Shown piece by piece: positions 60,173 through 64,000 of a stretch of 64,000 nucleotides of DNA. The stretch's first letter is position 1, and the number at the start of each line of letters is the position of its first letter. Under the pieces are notes generated by a model. It did no database searches and was not told the DNA's origin. It worked only from the letters and a program-made list of their open reading frames with translations. The position numbers and the translations under genes are program-made. The stretch covers positions 148,977 through 212,976 of the forward strand of contig NMRB01000824.1 of NCBI GenBank assembly GCA_002633025.1. Reading direction: 5' to 3'. This DNA is from Notospermus geniculatus (Eukaryota > Nemertea > Pilidiophora > Heteronemertea > Lineidae).

Positions 60173-63100
60173 ATGGCCGCACTCGGGACCTTCGTTTCAT
60201 TATTTCTGTTCGCATATGGTAAGATTTGTCCACGCTGCGGTCATTCCTTTAGCGGCGGATTGTTAAATTTCTGGACCAGTTCTTTGTTTTGATTGAGTTG
60301 ACCCCTGTGTACACTATGCGACTCGATGCGACGCACTATCGCGTCCGGAAGTGTGGACACACATTTGCGAATAGTTGTAAAAGTTGCGCATCTCTGTCGC
60401 GGACGACTGAACAAGTCTCCCACTGCAAGACGTCACTGTGTCCGGAAGGTCTAGGGAGTCCTTCGATGGTTTAGGCAGTAATTTGGCCCGGTGTAAAAGA
60501 ATCTAATGTCCCCCGATTATGTGATGTCCCCCAGCAATACATTTACGGATTAAGCGGCACCATTGAATTGGACCAAGACCCTTAATCCTGCACCAAACAA
60601 TGCATGGGGACATCCGAAGGGTGGGCCATTAGATCTTATCACACCTGTGTTGTTTAATCGCAATGCCTGTGAAAACCGTGGCGGGGTACTTGTGAAGTGC
60701 AAACGGGGCTAATGCGGTGGCATCGCGCCGAACGTATATTTTATACCCACCCGCCCTTTTCTACGACTACAATATCACGGTGTACAATCAACCTTGCCGT
60801 ACAGCTGCGGGAGAAAGTTCCGGTCACATACGCTTGGTAAAGCTGAGATTCCAAATCACTATAAATACCATGCTAAGGGCAAAATGATAACCCAAGGCGA
60901 ATGAATACACTAAAAAACGCCTAGCTGCTGCAATATCCAAATCACTATAAATACCACTGCTAAGGGCAAAATGACAGTCCTAGGTGAACGAATACACTAT
61001 AAAAGGCATGTTGCTGTAATACCTCCCAGAAATTCGCAGGAGAACGCATCGAACGCACCTAGGACTGTCATTTTGCCCTTAGCAGTGGTATTTATAGTGA
61101 TTTGGAATCTCAGCTTTGCCAAGCGTATCTGACCGGAACTTTCTCCCGTAGCTGTACGAAGGTTGATTGTACACCGTGAATATAAAATGTTATTTCCAGC
61201 GTATGGAAGTGAGATTCTCGACCCGGCGTCGCAGACGGTCGGCCAGCCATTGGGCTCGGAGGTGACCCTCACTTGTACTGTCTCTGACCTCGGAAAGCAC
61301 TCCGTAAGTAGGCGACAAAGAGCCAACCCGGCTCATGATGCCATCGATGATGATAACGTAGATCGCGTGCAAATCATATTTGGTGGAGAAACTGGGGCCA
61401 ATTCCCGAAGGGACAAACAGAAAAAAATACCCAGTGGCTGTCCGACCTGGGGCCGTCTTATTGACATTATACCATCATGACTTTATCCCCGTCCATAGCC
61501 CTACGCCCAGGATTTGAACGTCCTGCTTCGATAGGCCACACAATAGAATCTACGCTTGTCCTCAAGCGCATGCGGTCTTGAAGCGCTCCTCTGCTCAACT
61601 TGCGCTCCACCAAGTTGAATTTGTCCTTGACCTAGGAGTTGTTGTCCACCAAGTTGAATTTGTCCTTGACCTAGGAGTTGTTGTCCACCAAGTTGAATTT
61701 GTCCTTGACCTAGGAATTGTTGTCCACCAAGTTGAATTTGTCCTTGACCAAAGAGTTGTTCATTCCGCACATTTGCCTCTTTTAAGGTTATGTGGATGAA
61801 GGGGTCGAAGCACCACCTATTAGCGATCGGTGGGAACGCCTTTTTGGCAGGTCCTAATATAGAAGCTAGTGCCGATACGTCTGGGACTAAAAGTTACTTT
61901 CGTCTCAAGATAAAGAAGTAAGTTTCCTATTGATCGTAGGGCTTGCGTTACCCTCTACCTTTGGTTACCAGTGTTTCCGTGTGCCAGTATGCCCTCTTTG
62001 TTTTTGAAACAACACTGGCAGAAAAGACCGACACGTTTCTCTGTGTGTCCCCTGTTGTCAAGTCGCAGCTTATTCCGTCAGACAAAAGTAAGGGAACACT
62101 CACACATTGGGAACATTCAAAAATGTTACACCGGTGTTACCGTCGTAATTTACCTCAGATGATGTTTGGTGTCCTCATGGCTGCTCGGCTCAATTATATG
62201 CAAAATGGTGGCGAGGTTGGGAATCGTCATCCTGAGAGGTCAGTTACTGTCGTTCCCCTCCTAAATGAAACGAGCGGTTGTGAATACCCTGGGGCGAGGA
62301 TGTACGTGCAGCTGTACGTCTTACCTCAGATCTGTGCTCGGCCTCATGGTAGCCCTCTTATAAACGAAGAATTGTCGTTCCTCCAGGCTTTCAGCTGCTG
62401 ATGTTGATGACTACTACTGTGTTTTGGAGACTGACGCAAAACAGGACTGGGAGGCGAAGCAGAAAGTTTTATTCAAAGTGATTATAAAGTCTGGCATCAA
62501 TAAGGCTGCTACAAAGTGTAAGTCTGCAATTCCAAAAAAACAATTTGATTTTGGTGTTACTCTGAATGTGGACGCGTCTCCTTGTTTTCACTCCCGATGC
62601 CCCACCATTTCAGCAAAGGGCTGCGAAACGATCTTTCCGCCGTCGACCTCCCTTGGGGCTTTGTGGGAGGTGGAACACCCACTCAAAATCCCCTGATGCC
62701 TCGCATGGTTGCATCATTTCGTCTTTCCAAAATAATTTGGCAGATTTTACCCTCTGCTCCCCCCAGTTCATACCTTACCCGAAATGTCTGACAGTCATTG
62801 CTATTACAACGGATGGCGCCCCAGGAAAATGTCGCCGCTCCACGTCAGTTTATTTTCATGCGAGTTGGTTCTCAATGGGCAATTCAACCAAAGGAAACTA
62901 TGGGCAATCGTTTGTGTCCCCAGTCAAGGCATACAGTAACCACTGTGAATTGCCCATAGAGAGCCAACTAGCATGAGAAAACTCTCGTGTGGAGCAGCAT
63001 CTTCTTCCTGGCTCTGCTGCCAGAAATAAAATGGCAACCTTACTCGGGGTACTTCACAGTAATGGGAAGAAACCGGCATATGAAAATATGGTTTCTCGTT

Positions 63101-64000
63101 CCAGCAATAATCATGATTTTCCCCCGGGTTTCCACTCCCCGATCTGTAAAGGCCATGATTGGGTCGAAGGCAGAACTGAAGTGCACGGTTACTAATTTCA
63201 AAGGCCGCAGCGTGAGTAGATTTTGCCGCCCATTGAGGTTCAGAAATCCAAAATGGCGCTGCATTAATTTGAATATGTTAATGACGTTCTCACACCGGTG
63301 CTGCCACCTGTAAAATAGCGACGTCACTCTGGGGAGTTGACAGTTGGCAGGGGTGAGGTGGGTTCCCTGCTTTCCTTTTTCCTTAGACCTCTGCCGTTCC
63401 CCATGAAAAACAAAATGTAAAAAAAAACATTGTTATGGGGCTGTTTGTGAGATCGTAACGTAACAAGTCGATGTTAAATCCAGGTGTGGACGGACAAGTT
63501 GTCTTCTCAACAGTAATGTCCCCACTACCATAATTACAGCTGCCACCTAGCTTATTTTAATGCGTTGTGGCGAATTGGTTGTAAAATGTGCGGGATAATT
63601 TGTGAAACCATGAACTTAAACCCATGAACGTAAACCCATGAGTTTCACCATGAACTTTCTGCTAGCTTTGTTAAAAAATGATTCCAGGTTATGTGGTTGA
63701 AACGCCCGAAAAATGACCGGGTCTCCTCAGAAATGTTGTCTGTTGGCGACCGGATTTATTACCAAGGGTCCAACGGAAAATATAAGGTCAAGATCACGAA
63801 CACTGACGAAAAGACCCAGGTGGTGACCATCACCATTAATGACGTCACGGGAAGTGATTTCCGGACATACGCATGCGTTGTGCAGGTTCTCGGAAAGGCG
63901 TTTGGTGATTACCCGACCTCTGAAGTGGTGTTCTCCCAAGGGGTGCCTGAGGGTACCACTGCCAAGCCCACGGTTGAACCCACTACGCCACCGACTCAAG
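60173..64000 (+). CDS. Two-Ig-domain secreted or membrane protein (3' partial)
   Basis: Exons: 60173-60218, 61200-61303, 61787-61917, 62387-62517, 63105-63211 and 63688 to beyond 64000; all junctions GT-AG with matching phases. MAALGTFVSLFLFAYAYG is a signal peptide. Ig domain 1 has Cys in SEVTLTCTVSDLG, the core Trp in VMWMKGSKHH and the second Cys in LSAADVDDYYCVLE, spread over three exons. Ig domain 2 has Cys in KAELKCTVTNFKG, Trp in VMWLKRPKN and the second Cys in GSDFRTYACVVQ, on two exons. A Thr/Pro-rich stalk (TTAKPTVEPTTPPTQ) runs to the window edge. The paired exon plan suggests domain duplication. Adhesion or immune recognition are possible roles, but nothing here decides. A membrane anchor would lie outside the window. 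Confidence 0.87.
60776..61178. mobile_element. Long-arm foldback next to Ig exon 2
   Basis: Arms of well over 100 bases: the left begins CACGGTGTACAATCAACCTT and the right ends GGTTGATTGTACACCGTG. An extra internal copy of AAATCACTATAAATACCA lies in the left half. The right arm ends 21 bases before the acceptor of exon 61200. Confidence 0.85.
61600..61760 (+). repeat. 39-base minisatellite in Ig gene intron 2
   Basis: Four units of CACCAAGTTGAATTTGTCCT TGACCTAGGAGTTGTTGTC (split). The unit length is divisible by three, so long frames stay open on both strands; the minus frame reads GQGQIQLGGQQLL repeated. Confidence 0.9.
62837..62996. mobile_element. Foldback MITE in Ig gene intron 4
   Basis: Ends GCTCCAC and GTGGAGC, with GAGTTGGTTCTCAATGGGCA opposite TGCCCATAGAGAGCCAACTA. 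160 bases. Confidence 0.8.

Overview
The window is nuclear DNA from an animal, most likely a marine invertebrate. Genes are split into many short exons with GT-AG introns. The intergenic and intronic space is full of foldback (MITE-like) elements, tRNA-derived SINEs and minisatellites. The protein products are bilaterian (OAF, ZNF511, PFDN2, HMBS, Na+/K+-ATPase alpha). The very frequent short motif TAGGCCTA and the SINE types remind me of echinoderm or hemichordate assemblies, but this is an impression and I cannot name the species. Short runs of N and single N bases (1466, 4044-4066, 10594-10596, 19282-19291, 33063, 43242, 56083) mark a draft assembly.

Layout: (1) 1-27193, plus strand: the Na+/K+-ATPase alpha subunit gene, lacking its 5' exons (N-terminus to M1), which must lie left of the window. 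Its striking feature is five tandem copies of the same 114-base exon, which encodes transmembrane helix M2 (579-6810). Downstream, a block of four exons (A domain through the DKTGT phosphorylation site) occurs twice within a 4.9-kb near-identical direct duplication (9168-14105 and 14228-19097). The remaining exons (20187-27193) are single and run to the conserved ETYY C-terminus. (2) 27194-34046: 3' UTR and a gene-poor stretch with repeats. (3) 34047-37130, minus: a protein with a Pro/Gly/Tyr-rich N-terminus and a probable beta-trefoil or fascin-like C-terminal part. (4) 38459-39968, plus: OAF, a secreted out-at-first protein. (5) 41067-43252, minus: ZNF511, a three-finger C2H2 protein. (6) 44136-50122, plus: HMBS (porphobilinogen deaminase, haem synthesis). 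(7) 51551-52781, minus: PFDN2 (prefoldin subunit 2). (8) 53666-58020, plus: a PROSER3-like proline/serine-rich protein. (9) 60173 to the window end, plus: a signal-peptide protein with two immunoglobulin domains and a Thr/Pro-rich stalk, cut by the window edge.

Genes 3 to 8 alternate in strand, forming three head-to-head pairs (beta-trefoil/OAF, ZNF511/HMBS, PFDN2/PROSER3-like) with about 0.9-1.3 kb between coding starts, so shared promoters are plausible. The genes do not form one pathway.

The main biological point is the M2 exon array. All five copies are open, 38 codons long, in the same phase and flanked by AG/GT sites. Their differences fall largely on one face of the M2 helix, beside the cation path and cardiac-glycoside pocket. 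This looks like an unannotated mutually exclusive splicing system that tunes the sodium pump. The downstream four-exon duplication has only synonymous coding changes and cannot be read in tandem without a frameshift. It is therefore either a recent duplication or two haplotypes joined during assembly.
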